A DNA stretch of 64,000 nt from CAVYTF01 sp963771435. Lineage in GTDB: Bacteria > Bacteroidota > Bacteroidia > Chitinophagales > Chitinophagaceae. The translations under genes were made by a program, and so were the position numbers. Positions 9,065 to 16,878 of this stretch are shown piece after piece; position 1 is the first letter of the stretch, and each line of letters starts with the position of its first letter. The DNA lies in assembly GCA_963771435.1 (NCBI GenBank), contig CAVYTF010000018.1, forward strand, positions 62,001 through 126,000, read 5' to 3'. The notes beneath the pieces are model-generated. The model made no database searches. It worked only from the letters and a program-made list of their open reading frames with translations, and was not told where the DNA came from.

Positions 9065-9673
9065 GTGATAAAACAGATTAGCCAAGTGGAGCAAAAAAGG
9101 ATGTTTCTTTTTGGCTATCATCTTGCATTTGAATCCAAGTCTAAAAGAAAAGATTGGCATAACATATTTGCATTATGGTTCTCGGCAGCTAATAGCGGAC
9201 ATAAAAGAGCACAATTTTATCTTGGCACTTGTTATGACCATGGCTTAGGCGTTAAAAAAAATATTAAGGAAGCTTATAAATGGTATCTAAAAGCCGCTGA
9301 TCAAGGACACATGGAAAGCCAGTTTAATGTGGGCTTCTTTTATAGTAGGGGTGAACTAGTTAAGCAGAATCATAAAAAAGCTGTTCACTGGTTTACTTTA
9401 TCAGCAAAACAAGGCGACACGGAAGCACAAAGAGATTTGGGTTATTGTTATTTCAATGGATATGGAGTAATAAAAAACAATGAACAAGCTGTTTATTGGT
9501 ATAAGAAAGCTGCAAATAAAAATGACTCTAAAGCTCTTTCCAACTTAGGGCTTTGTTATAAAAATGGTGATGGGGTTAAATTATCAAATCGTTGGGCAAA
9601 GTATTATTTTGAAAAAGCAGTTAAGTTTGGCAATAAAAAAGCTAAAAAGCATTTAAAAGCTATGAGTAAATAA
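9065..9673 (+). CDS. Sel1-like repeat (SLR/TPR) protein
   Basis: 202 residues built from about four to five 36-residue Sel1-like repeats, e.g. AQFYLGTCYDHGLGVKKNIK, SQFNVGFFYSRG, AQRDLGYCYFNGYGVIKNNE and ALSNLGLCYKNGDGV. These alpha-alpha units form solenoids that bind other proteins. There is no signal peptide, so it is presumably cytoplasmic. The annotated start is GTG 9065. ATG 9101 (MFLFGYHLAFES), preceded by AAAAAAGG, is an equally likely start. Sequence composition is AT-rich and Lys-rich, unlike the GC-richer gene before it. Its partner is unknown. Confidence 0.8.
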   Translation: MIKQISQVEQKRMFLFGYHLAFESKSKRKDWHNIFALWFSAANSGHKRAQFYLGTCYDHGLGVKKNIKEAYKWYLKAADQGHMESQFNVGFFYSRGELVKQNHKKAVHWFTLSAKQGDTEAQRDLGYCYFNGYGVIKNNEQAVYWYKKAANKNDSKALSNLGLCYKNGDGVKLSNRWAKYYFEKAVKFGNKKAKKHLKAMSK

Positions 9674-9730
9674 AAGAGCCTTGAAGTAACAGCAATGGCT
9701 GATGCTAATCTCTTTAAAAAAATATTTGAA

Positions 9731-11998
9731 CTACCCCTTGAAATTCCTCCTGATAATATTCAACGCACCGCCTGCTTTAAACCATTCTATCTGCTGTTCA
9801 TTGTAAGTATGGTTCACAAATATGGAATCTAATGTGCCGTCTTTGTGGTGCAGTATCACCGTAAGCGGCCTGCCGGGGGCGAAGCCTGTGAGGCCGTCAA
9901 TATCAAGCGTATCGTCTTCCTGTATCTTATCGTAATCTTCCTTGTTGGCAAACGTTAGCGCCAGCATACCCTGCTTTTTCAGGTTGGTCTCGTGTATGCG
10001 TGCAAATGATTTTACCAGTATAGCACGCACGCCAAGAAACCGTGGCTCCATAGCGGCATGTTCGCGGGAACTTCCTTCGCCATAATTCTCATCGCCTACT
10101 ACTACGCTTCCTATGCCTGCTGCTTTATATGCACGCTGTGTGGCAGGTACAGGGCCATATTCGCCGGTCAGTTCGTTCTTTACGCTATCTGTTTTTTCAT
10201 TAAAATAATTCACTGCACCAATAAGCATGTTGTTAGATATATTATCCAAATGCCCGCGGAATTTCAACCATGGCCCAGCCATGGAGATATGGTCAGTGGT
10301 ACACTTACCTTTTGCTTTAATTAATAATTTCAAACCTTTAATATCAGTGCCTTCCCATGCTGCAAAAGGAGCAAGCAATTGCAGGCGTTGCGAATCAGGA
10401 GAAACGTTCACCTCAATGCCGCTGCCATCTTCTGCCGGTGCCTGGAAACCGGGATCATCAACAGCAAAGCCTTTGGGAGGCAGTTCAAAGCCTGTTGGTT
10501 CATCCAACAATATCTCTTCGCCGTTCTCTTTTGTTATTTTATCTGTCAATGGATTAAAGGTCAGATCGCCTGCAAGTGCAAACGCAGTAACGATCTCAGG
10601 CGATGCAACAAAAGCATGTGTGGACGAAAGCCCGTCATTTCTCTTGGCAAAATTCCTGTTGAAGGAAGTGATGATAGAGTTCTTCCTGTTAGGGTCGTCA
10701 ATATGCCGCGCCCATTGCCCTATGCAGGGCCCGCAGGCATTGGCAAGCACTACGCCGCCGATCTTTTCAAATGTATCAAGCAGCCCGTCGCGCTCAATGG
10801 TGAAACGCACCTGTTCGCTGCCGGGTGTAACCGTAAACTCTGATTTCGCCGCAAAACCGTTATCTACAGCCTGTTTCGCCACCGAAGCCGACCGCGAAAT
10901 ATCTTCATACGAAGAGTTCGTGCAGGAACCAATAAGCGCCACTTCTAATTTTTGCGGCCAGTTATTTGCCCTAACAGCATCAGCAAACTTGCTGATAGGC
11001 CATGCCAGATCAGGCGTGAAAGGGCCATTTACATAAGGCTCCAGCTCTGCCAGATCGAGCTCTAATAATTCATCATAATATTCTTTAGGATTTTCATATA
11101 CATCAGCATCAGGACGCAAATGTTCTCGCATGCCATCTGCCAATGCAGCCACATCTGCACGCTCAGTGGCTTTCAAGTAATCGCTCATCTTTTCGTCATA
11201 AGCAAAAAGGCTGCAGGTAGCACCTATTTCAGCACCCATGTTACAGATAGTTCCTTTTCCGGTAGCGCTCAGGTTATCAGCGCCATCTCCAAAATATTCT
11301 ACAATAGCGCCTGTGCCGCCCTTCACTGTCAGCTGCCCAGCCACCCAAAGAATAATATCTTTTGCACTTGTCCACCCGCTCATTTTACCTTTCAGTTTCA
11401 CGCCGATCAGCTTAGGCCATTTCAGCTCCCATGGAAGGCCTGCCATTACATCGCATGCATCAGCACCACCAACACCAATTGCTATCATGCCCAGCCCGCC
11501 TGCATTTGGCGTGTGCGAGTCTGTTCCGATCATCATCCCACCAGGAAAAGCATAATTCTCTAAAACAACCTGGTGAATAATGCCTGCACCTGGTTTCCAA
11601 AAGCCGATACCATATTTATTTGAAACAGAAGAAAGGAAATTATAGACTTCTTTATTTACATCAAGAGCTGTATGCAGATCCGCAGAAGCACCCACTTTTG
11701 CCTGTATCAAATGGTCACAATGCACTGTGGAAGGTACCGCTACTTTTGGGCGCTGTGCCTGCATGAACTGAAGAAGGGCCATTTGGGCGGTAGCATCCTG
11801 CATTGCCACACGATCCGGGGCAAAATCAACATAGTTTTTGCCTCTACCGAAATTCTCCAGCGGTTGGGCAGAATGTAAATGTGAAAACAAGATCTTTTCT
11901 GATAGCGTAAGTTGCCTGCCAAGTGCTTTACGTGCTGCATCGATTTTTGCGGGCATTGCTTCGTAAAGGTTTTTGATCATTTCAATGTCGAAGGCCAT
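9731..11998 (-). CDS. acn: Aconitate hydratase, mitochondrial-like
   Basis: 755 residues. It interconverts citrate and isocitrate through cis-aconitate in the TCA cycle and is cytoplasmic with a [4Fe-4S] cluster. The three cluster cysteines are visible in LIGSCTNSSYED and ANACGPCIGQW. Substrate-binding motifs include GTDSHTPNAGGLG, NRNFAKRNDG and GEGSSREHAAMEPR, the last in the C-terminal swivel domain. Length and motif order match the mitochondrial-type aconitase of Bacteroidota rather than the longer AcnA or AcnB. The start is ATG 11998 (MAFDIEMIKNLYEAMP). It is transcribed divergently from the small PspC-like gene, with 140 bp between them. No other TCA genes are adjacent. Confidence 0.97.
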   Translation of the reverse strand: MAFDIEMIKNLYEAMPAKIDAARKALGRQLTLSEKILFSHLHSAQPLENFGRGKNYVDFAPDRVAMQDATAQMALLQFMQAQRPKVAVPSTVHCDHLIQAKVGASADLHTALDVNKEVYNFLSSVSNKYGIGFWKPGAGIIHQVVLENYAFPGGMMIGTDSHTPNAGGLGMIAIGVGGADACDVMAGLPWELKWPKLIGVKLKGKMSGWTSAKDIILWVAGQLTVKGGTGAIVEYFGDGADNLSATGKGTICNMGAEIGATCSLFAYDEKMSDYLKATERADVAALADGMREHLRPDADVYENPKEYYDELLELDLAELEPYVNGPFTPDLAWPISKFADAVRANNWPQKLEVALIGSCTNSSYEDISRSASVAKQAVDNGFAAKSEFTVTPGSEQVRFTIERDGLLDTFEKIGGVVLANACGPCIGQWARHIDDPNRKNSIITSFNRNFAKRNDGLSSTHAFVASPEIVTAFALAGDLTFNPLTDKITKENGEEILLDEPTGFELPPKGFAVDDPGFQAPAEDGSGIEVNVSPDSQRLQLLAPFAAWEGTDIKGLKLLIKAKGKCTTDHISMAGPWLKFRGHLDNISNNMLIGAVNYFNEKTDSVKNELTGEYGPVPATQRAYKAAGIGSVVVGDENYGEGSSREHAAMEPRFLGVRAILVKSFARIHETNLKKQGMLALTFANKEDYDKIQEDDTLDIDGLTGFAPGRPLTVILHHKDGTLDSIFVNHTYNEQQIEWFKAGGALNIIRRNFKG

Positions 11999-12138
11999 AT
12001 CATAATTTTTTATTTTGCAGAATTTAAAACAATCGTCATTATTAAGGTAATATTAAATCGCCGCGAATTTACGTTAAAACAAAGGCTTTAAAAAATGCTT
12101 TGCTTTATTATTTAAAAACTATTTTTTAAATTGCGCCC

Positions 12139-12360
12139 ATGAATAAGTTGCGTCACCTGATCGAATGGAAAGCTTTTGGAGTATGCAGCGCACTCGGCGA
12201 AAGGCTGGGCATCGCTTCTTCCCGCATAAGAATGTGGTTTATATATATTTCTTTTCTTACCATGGGCTCACCCCTTATTATATATATGATCATGGCTTTC
12301 TGGCTGAACATAAAAAAGTATATCTTTTTCGCAAAACGCAATCCACTAAAATATTTGTAG
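12139..12360 (+). CDS. Small PspC-domain membrane protein
   Basis: 73 residues. The core GVCSALGERLGIASSRIRMWFIY followed by hydrophobic SFLTMGSPLIIYMIMAFWL matches the PspC (phage-shock protein C) domain: a short amphipathic GxxxxLA-type segment and one membrane helix. Stand-alone PspC proteins of about 65-75 residues are common in Bacteroidota. They are thought to sit in the inner membrane and respond to envelope stress, but no psp partners are nearby. It is convergent with kdsA (20 bp gap) and divergent from acn. Confidence 0.7.
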   Translation: MNKLRHLIEWKAFGVCSALGERLGIASSRIRMWFIYISFLTMGSPLIIYMIMAFWLNIKKYIFFAKRNPLKYL

Positions 12361-12380
12361 TCTTTTTTTCTGACTACTCA

Positions 12381-13211
12381 CTACTGACTAACCACCGCTT
12401 TCCTTAATCTTATTAGCTCCTCCAACAACCCTTCCAGCAGGTCAAGCTTCAGCATATTTGCCCCATCGCTTAGCGCCTCTTTAGGGTTAGGATGTGTTTC
12501 AATAAAGAGGCCATCCGCTCCCACAGCGATTGCCGCTTTGGCAATAGTGCTGATCATTTGAGGATTGCCCCCTGTAACGCCTGAAGTCTGATTTGGCTGT
12601 TGCAATGAATGCGTGCAATCCATTACTACAGGCACTCCCAGGCTTTGCATAATGGGGATATTTCTATAATCAACAACAAGGTCCTGGTAGCCAAAAGTTG
12701 TTCCCCTTTCTGTAAGTATTATCCTGTCATTCCCTGCTTTCTTTATTTTATCCACGGCAAACTTCATCGACTCCCCGTTCAGAAACTGCCCTTTTTTAAT
12801 GTTCACTATCTTATTGGTTTGCGCGGCAGCAACCAGCAGGTCAGTTTGCCTGCACAGGAAAGCGGGTATTTGCAAAATATCCACATACTTAGCAGCAGGT
12901 GCAGCTTCATCATGCGCGTGAATATCTGATGTCGTTGGAATATGAAATTGCTCCCCTGTCTTCCTCACAAGTTCAAGGGCTGTTTCGTCGCCGATGCCGG
13001 TAAATGAATTAGCGCTTGTACGGTTCGCCTTCCGGTACGATGCTTTAAATATATACGGTATTTCCAGCCTTTTGCAAATAGTTGAAACCCTGTCAGCTAC
13101 TTCTAAAAGCAATGCTTCATTTTCCACAACGCATGGACCGGCTATCAGGAAAAAGTTTTTGTCGTTGTATGACCGATGTTCAAAAAGCGATTTTAAATAA
13201 GGTGGTATCAT
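12381..13211 (-). CDS. kdsA: 3-deoxy-8-phosphooctulonate (KDO-8-P) synthase
   Basis: 276 residues. It condenses phosphoenolpyruvate with arabinose 5-phosphate to give KDO-8-phosphate for the lipopolysaccharide inner core, in the cytoplasm. Family motifs are FLIAGPCVVEN near residue 25, IFKASYRKANRTSANSF, PTTSDIH, DILQIPAFLCRQTDLL, NIKKGQFLNGESM, VMDCTHSLQQP and GADGLFIETHPNP. Length is right for KdsA and short for DAHP synthases. The start MIPPYLKSLF at 13211 is the only good ATG. It lies divergent to the threonine dehydrogenase gene, 78 bp apart. Confidence 0.96.
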   Translation of the reverse strand: MIPPYLKSLFEHRSYNDKNFFLIAGPCVVENEALLLEVADRVSTICKRLEIPYIFKASYRKANRTSANSFTGIGDETALELVRKTGEQFHIPTTSDIHAHDEAAPAAKYVDILQIPAFLCRQTDLLVAAAQTNKIVNIKKGQFLNGESMKFAVDKIKKAGNDRIILTERGTTFGYQDLVVDYRNIPIMQSLGVPVVMDCTHSLQQPNQTSGVTGGNPQMISTIAKAAIAVGADGLFIETHPNPKEALSDGANMLKLDLLEGLLEELIRLRKAVVSQ

Positions 13212-13289
13212 AAATGCCTTCTGCGCTGTTTTGGTGCGAACTTACACCAAAGTTTCCTTTTCTTTGCTTCATAATATTCAACGGTTACT

Positions 13290-14234
13290 ATGCATAAAGA
13301 TAAAATTTTAGTCATCGGCGCCAGCGGCCAGATAGGTGTTGAGCTTACGCTCGAATTAAGAAAAATATATGGCAACGTCAATGTTGTAGCTTCGGATCTG
13401 CGGGAAGAAAATGACCTCCTTAAAGGAACAGGCCCTTATGTTTCCCTCGATGTCATGAATAAGGAAATGCTCCACGTACAGGTCATCCGGCAAAATGTTA
13501 CACAGGTATATTTGTTGGCAGCTATTCTTTCTGCCACTGGTGAAAAGAATCCGAACCTGGCCTGGAACCTGAACATGCAGGGACTGCTCAACGTGCTGGA
13601 TATTGCTCGTGAAGAGCATTTGAAAAAAGTCTATTGGCCCAGCAGCATTGCAGTGTTTGGCCCCACATCGCCCAAACAAAACTGCCCTCAGCAAACAGTA
13701 ATAGAGCCCATAACTGTGTACGGTATCAGCAAATATGCAGGGGAATTTTGGTGCAATTACTTTTATCACAGATTTGGTGTTGATGTCCGTAGCTTGCGCT
13801 ACCCCGGCCTTATCAGCTATAAATCTGCTCCCGGCGGTGGCACTACAGACTATGCTATCGAGATCTTTCACGACGCCATTGAACAAAAGAGCTATGAATG
13901 TTTTTTAAACGAAAATACTTATCTCCCTATGATGTATATGCCCGACGCCATCCGAGCTACACTTGAATTGATGGAAGCACCTGCCGATAAAATATCAGTG
14001 CGCACTTCCTATAATATTGCCGGATTAAGTTTCTCCCCCAAAGAGATTGCTGCTGAAATAAAAAATCATATTCCTTCTTTTAATATTACTTATAAGCCCG
14101 ATTACCGCCAGGCTATTGCTGATAGTTGGCCACAAAGCATTGACGACAGCATTGCCTACAATGATTGGGGCTGGAAAGCGGAATACCCCCTCCAAAAACT
14201 CACTAAAGACATGTTAGAAAATCTAAGAAGATAA
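13290..14234 (+). CDS. tdh: SDR-type L-threonine 3-dehydrogenase
   Basis: 314 residues of the extended short-chain dehydrogenase/epimerase fold. The Rossmann motif GASGQIGVEL is at residues 10-19 and the catalytic YGISK follows at about residue 145. The whole sequence (YLLAAILSATGEKNPNLAW, SSIAVFGPTSP, RYPGLISYKSAPGGGTTDYA, YMPDAIRATLELM) resembles the SDR threonine dehydrogenases known from Flavobacterium and Cytophaga, which oxidise threonine to 2-amino-3-ketobutyrate with NAD+. The partner lyase gene kbl is not in the window. The alternative reading is a general NAD-dependent epimerase. The threonine assignment is favoured by the GGTTDYA and YNIAGLSFSP segments. Confidence 0.8.
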   Translation: MHKDKILVIGASGQIGVELTLELRKIYGNVNVVASDLREENDLLKGTGPYVSLDVMNKEMLHVQVIRQNVTQVYLLAAILSATGEKNPNLAWNLNMQGLLNVLDIAREEHLKKVYWPSSIAVFGPTSPKQNCPQQTVIEPITVYGISKYAGEFWCNYFYHRFGVDVRSLRYPGLISYKSAPGGGTTDYAIEIFHDAIEQKSYECFLNENTYLPMMYMPDAIRATLELMEAPADKISVRTSYNIAGLSFSPKEIAAEIKNHIPSFNITYKPDYRQAIADSWPQSIDDSIAYNDWGWKAEYPLQKLTKDMLENLRR

Positions 14235-14373
14235 ATTTTTTTGGGAAACTTTTTGTAAGAAATACTATTGAATACCATGGTTAAAGAATATTATGGTTAC
14301 TGGAATTATTGTAATGACATATCTCTTGGCTTAAAAATTATGTTGATTTCTTCATGGTTTTCTAAACATTCTT

Positions 14374-15657
14374 TTATCGCACTATTTTCAATTCATCCCA
14401 CCTCGTGGTGTATCTTTTACTGCGCATTTCCTGCCTCATTTTCCAATCACGCTCGGTTCCCGATGATACAAACTTCAGTGCATCATCCCGCATGCTGAAA
14501 TTGATGTTATCAATTATATTCATCAACATGCGGTTGTTATTTTGCGGAGGAGGTACAAATAAATTTCCCTGGAGGGTTTTGTCGGGAACAATGCCACTGA
14601 GCATTACCCCCGCTTTTTTATACAGCTTCCCTTTTTCAAAAAGTTCTTCTGCCATCCGCATTGCGGGTTTAATAAGTTCGTTGGTGGCGGAAGTGGCATT
14701 GGACAAAACGGTGTAAGTGCTTACGGTTGGCCCATGGCTGAAACGTTCGCCGGGCTTTCTTTCTTCTTTCGGGACAATAAAAACACTTACCACTGTAGCT
14801 GCGCCGTACTGGCGGCGCAGCTTTTCTGCGGCTCGAGAAATATAGGTTGCAACGGCCTCTTTAATATCGCGCAATTCGCGCACAGGGTTACCAAACATGC
14901 GCGTGGTGGCGATCATCTTTTTTTCTACCAGTTCTTCGCCCAGGCCAATGGCAGGCTCGCCCTTTAGTTCTTTTACCAAACGGTGACCGACAACGCCGCC
15001 AAGGTTTTTGGCTGCCCATTCTTCAGGCATTTTGCTAAGCTGGTACGCATCATAAATGCCAAATAATTTCAGCTTTTCAGCATATTGGAAACCTACACCC
15101 CATATTTCTTTTACAGGTGTGCAGCAAAGCGTGTCGCTTATTTTTTCTGCTGTTTCCAGCACGGTTACACATTTCGTTTTGTCTTTGTCTTTCTTGGCAA
15201 GATGGTTCGCTACTTTGCTCAGTGTTTTTGTTGGGGCAACGCCCACAGATACTTCCACACCCGTCCACTGCTCTACTGTTTCGCGGATGAGCATGGCTGT
15301 TTTGTACAGTTCATCAAACGGTACTTCATCCATGTCAAGAAAAGCCTCGTCAACAGAATATACCTCTACATTTTCTTTACCCATTATCATGCGGAGCGTT
15401 TCCATCACCCGCCAGCTCAGGTCGCCATATAAATGATAATTGGATGAAAAAGTGGCGATGCCGTTTTTCTCAATGATGTCTTTACTTTTAAAATAAGGGG
15501 CGGCCATGCCAACACCCAGGCGTTTTGCTTCGTCGCTGCGGCTGATAATACAGCCATCGTTATTGCTTAAAACAACAACGGGCTTTCGCTTTAATTCCGG
15601 GTGAAAAACCCTTTCGCAGGAACAATAGAAGCTATTGCAATCAACTACAGCTTTCAT
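14374..15657 (-). CDS. umuC: Y-family translesion DNA polymerase, UmuC type
   Basis: 427 residues. It is a translesion polymerase acting on damaged DNA at stalled forks. The first catalytic Asp lies in VVDCNSFYCSCERVF and the acidic pair in YSVDEAFLDMDEV. The palm and fingers continue through SNNDGCIISRSDEAK. Thumb helix-hairpin-helix (IWGVGFQYAEKLKLFGI) and little-finger domains follow. Near residue 370 the segment TLQGNLFVPP resembles a sliding-clamp-binding motif (Q-x-x-L-F). Order and length match UmuC rather than DinB. It lies 16 bp downstream of the 2H phosphoesterase gene, forming a two-gene operon that is divergent from the umuD-like gene. SOS control is expected but no LexA box is proven. 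Confidence 0.92.
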   Translation of the reverse strand: MKAVVDCNSFYCSCERVFHPELKRKPVVVLSNNDGCIISRSDEAKRLGVGMAAPYFKSKDIIEKNGIATFSSNYHLYGDLSWRVMETLRMIMGKENVEVYSVDEAFLDMDEVPFDELYKTAMLIRETVEQWTGVEVSVGVAPTKTLSKVANHLAKKDKDKTKCVTVLETAEKISDTLCCTPVKEIWGVGFQYAEKLKLFGIYDAYQLSKMPEEWAAKNLGGVVGHRLVKELKGEPAIGLGEELVEKKMIATTRMFGNPVRELRDIKEAVATYISRAAEKLRRQYGAATVVSVFIVPKEERKPGERFSHGPTVSTYTVLSNATSATNELIKPAMRMAEELFEKGKLYKKAGVMLSGIVPDKTLQGNLFVPPPQNNNRMLMNIIDNINFSMRDDALKFVSSGTERDWKMRQEMRSKRYTTRWDELKIVR

Positions 15658-15673
15658 AGTAAAAAGATTTTAG

Positions 15674-16312
15674 CTAAAACAATTTGCCTTGTTCTGAAAA
15701 CGGCCTGATACTCTCAAACTTGAATTCTTTAAAGGTCTTATATCCTTCCCCTGCTTTTCTTTTCAGCAGTATTGCATGGTCGGCTATAAACCTGCCATGG
15801 AAAGACGTATGCTCATATTCCAACCATGCTTTTTCATACTGCCATGGCAGCAACTTACGTGCAATGGTAAGATGTGGTTCTGTTATAAAATGGGGTTTAT
15901 TATCCTTGTCAAGCTTCATAAATTTTTGCGGCGCTCTCAATGCTTTGACCGCATCAACAATCTGCACTTTGCTGGTAATATTTATATAGATAGTGTGCGA
16001 TGGAAAACTCCCGAAATTTTTAAGTTCTATTTTAAACGGTGATAGAGTTGTTGCAATATTCCGCAGCATTGGCACAATACGGGATTCTACCGATTGCATC
16101 TGCTTAAAAGCAATAAGTGTGATATGCGGCAGGCCTATTCGTGCTGTTTCACAATTGTAGGTTGTTGCAAATTTCTCCTTGATGGCCTTAATAGTGTTCC
16201 ACAATTCTTCGTGAGGCTTAAGTACCAGCAGGTATTCTGCGGGTAGGAAATGGTTAATTTCTCTAAGTTCTGCCTGGGATGCAAATTCTTTAGATATAAT
16301 TTGGTTTGCCAT
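15674..16312 (-). CDS. 2'-5' RNA ligase-like 2H phosphoesterase with C-terminal QGKLF
   Basis: 212 residues. The two HxT motifs that define 2H phosphoesterases are visible: PHITLIAF near residue 63 and PHLTIARKL near residue 146, about 80 residues apart as usual. Members cleave or ligate 2'-5' or cyclic phosphate bonds in RNA or nucleotides. The actual substrate is unknown here. The protein ends exactly in EQGKLF, a Q-x-x-L-F pattern also found at the C-terminus of the radical SAM protein 1.7 kb away and inside UmuC. It is the first gene of the operon with umuC. That suggests a role at damaged DNA rather than in RNA repair, which is inference. Confidence 0.82.
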   Translation of the reverse strand: MANQIISKEFASQAELREINHFLPAEYLLVLKPHEELWNTIKAIKEKFATTYNCETARIGLPHITLIAFKQMQSVESRIVPMLRNIATTLSPFKIELKNFGSFPSHTIYINITSKVQIVDAVKALRAPQKFMKLDKDNKPHFITEPHLTIARKLLPWQYEKAWLEYEHTSFHGRFIADHAILLKRKAGEGYKTFKEFKFESIRPFSEQGKLF

Positions 16313-16335
16313 AAAATAATTTTTTTAGATAAAAT

Positions 16336-16357
16336 ATTTAGTGTAAAATTGCTAAAT
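16336..16357. promoter_or_regulatory. Candidate operator between the divergent damage-tolerance operons
   Basis: ATTTAG (16336-16341) and CTAAAT (16352-16357) are a perfect inverted repeat with a 10-bp spacer. It lies in the 72-bp AT-rich gap between the 2H phosphoesterase and umuD-like start codons. Position and symmetry suit a repressor site controlling both directions. No known Bacteroidota LexA consensus was matched, so this is a proposal only. Confidence 0.3.
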
Positions 16358-16384
16358 TAATTGGTAATATAAAAATATATTTAT

Positions 16385-16858
16385 ATGGAAAATGAAATAA
16401 TGTACAACGCCGCTTATGGCGGCTCCAAACAATTCACGCAGCAGGATGTGAAAACTGCAAATGCTAATGGCTTTGCGGCCGCTGCCGATGATTATGCAGA
16501 GCGCGGCATAGACCTTAACGAGCAGCTTATTTTAAACAAGCCTGCCACGTTTTTCTTTCGGATGAACGGCGATGCGATGACAGGCGCAGGTATCAACAGC
16601 GGCGATGTGCTTATTGTTGACCGAAGTATAAAAGCTGCAAATGGAAAAATAATAGTTGCTGCCATTAATGGCGAGCTTGTCGTGCGCAGGTTACTGCAGT
16701 CGTTTAACCATTATGCACTTCAGGCGGAGAACGGTAAATACCGGGACATTCAACTCAACGAGTTTACTGACTATAGTGTATGGGGTGTTGTTACCTGTGC
16801 TATTCACATTTTTGAGCAAAGGCTTTTTATAACGGCGAAAATGAAAAGTAAAAAGTAA
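16385..16858 (+). CDS. UmuD-like S24 protein lacking the Ser-Lys catalytic dyad
   Basis: 157 residues. It aligns throughout with E. coli UmuD: GFAAAADDYAERGIDLNEQL against GFPSPAADYVEQRIDLNQLL, then FRMNGDAMTGAGINSGDVLI against [20 protein letters not shown]. At the position of catalytic Ser60 it has Ala64 (GCG, 16574-16576). At the position of Lys97 it has Arg101 (CGC, 16685-16687). The Cys-Gly cleavage site is Asn28-Gly29. It should therefore be unable to self-cleave, yet the beta-fold looks intact. It heads an operon with the radical SAM gene (20-bp gap) and is divergent from the 2H phosphoesterase and umuC. It has no HTH domain, so it is not LexA. A structural partner role for UmuC is plausible. 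Confidence 0.85.
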   Translation: MENEIMYNAAYGGSKQFTQQDVKTANANGFAAAADDYAERGIDLNEQLILNKPATFFFRMNGDAMTGAGINSGDVLIVDRSIKAANGKIIVAAINGELVVRRLLQSFNHYALQAENGKYRDIQLNEFTDYSVWGVVTCAIHIFEQRLFITAKMKSKK

Positions 16859-16878
16859 AAAAGTAAAAGTAAAAAATA

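Noticed and set aside
14268..14498. Plus-strand ORF between threonine dehydrogenase and umuC
   Set aside because: Most of it lies antisense to the umuC 3' end and it shows no recognisable sequence.
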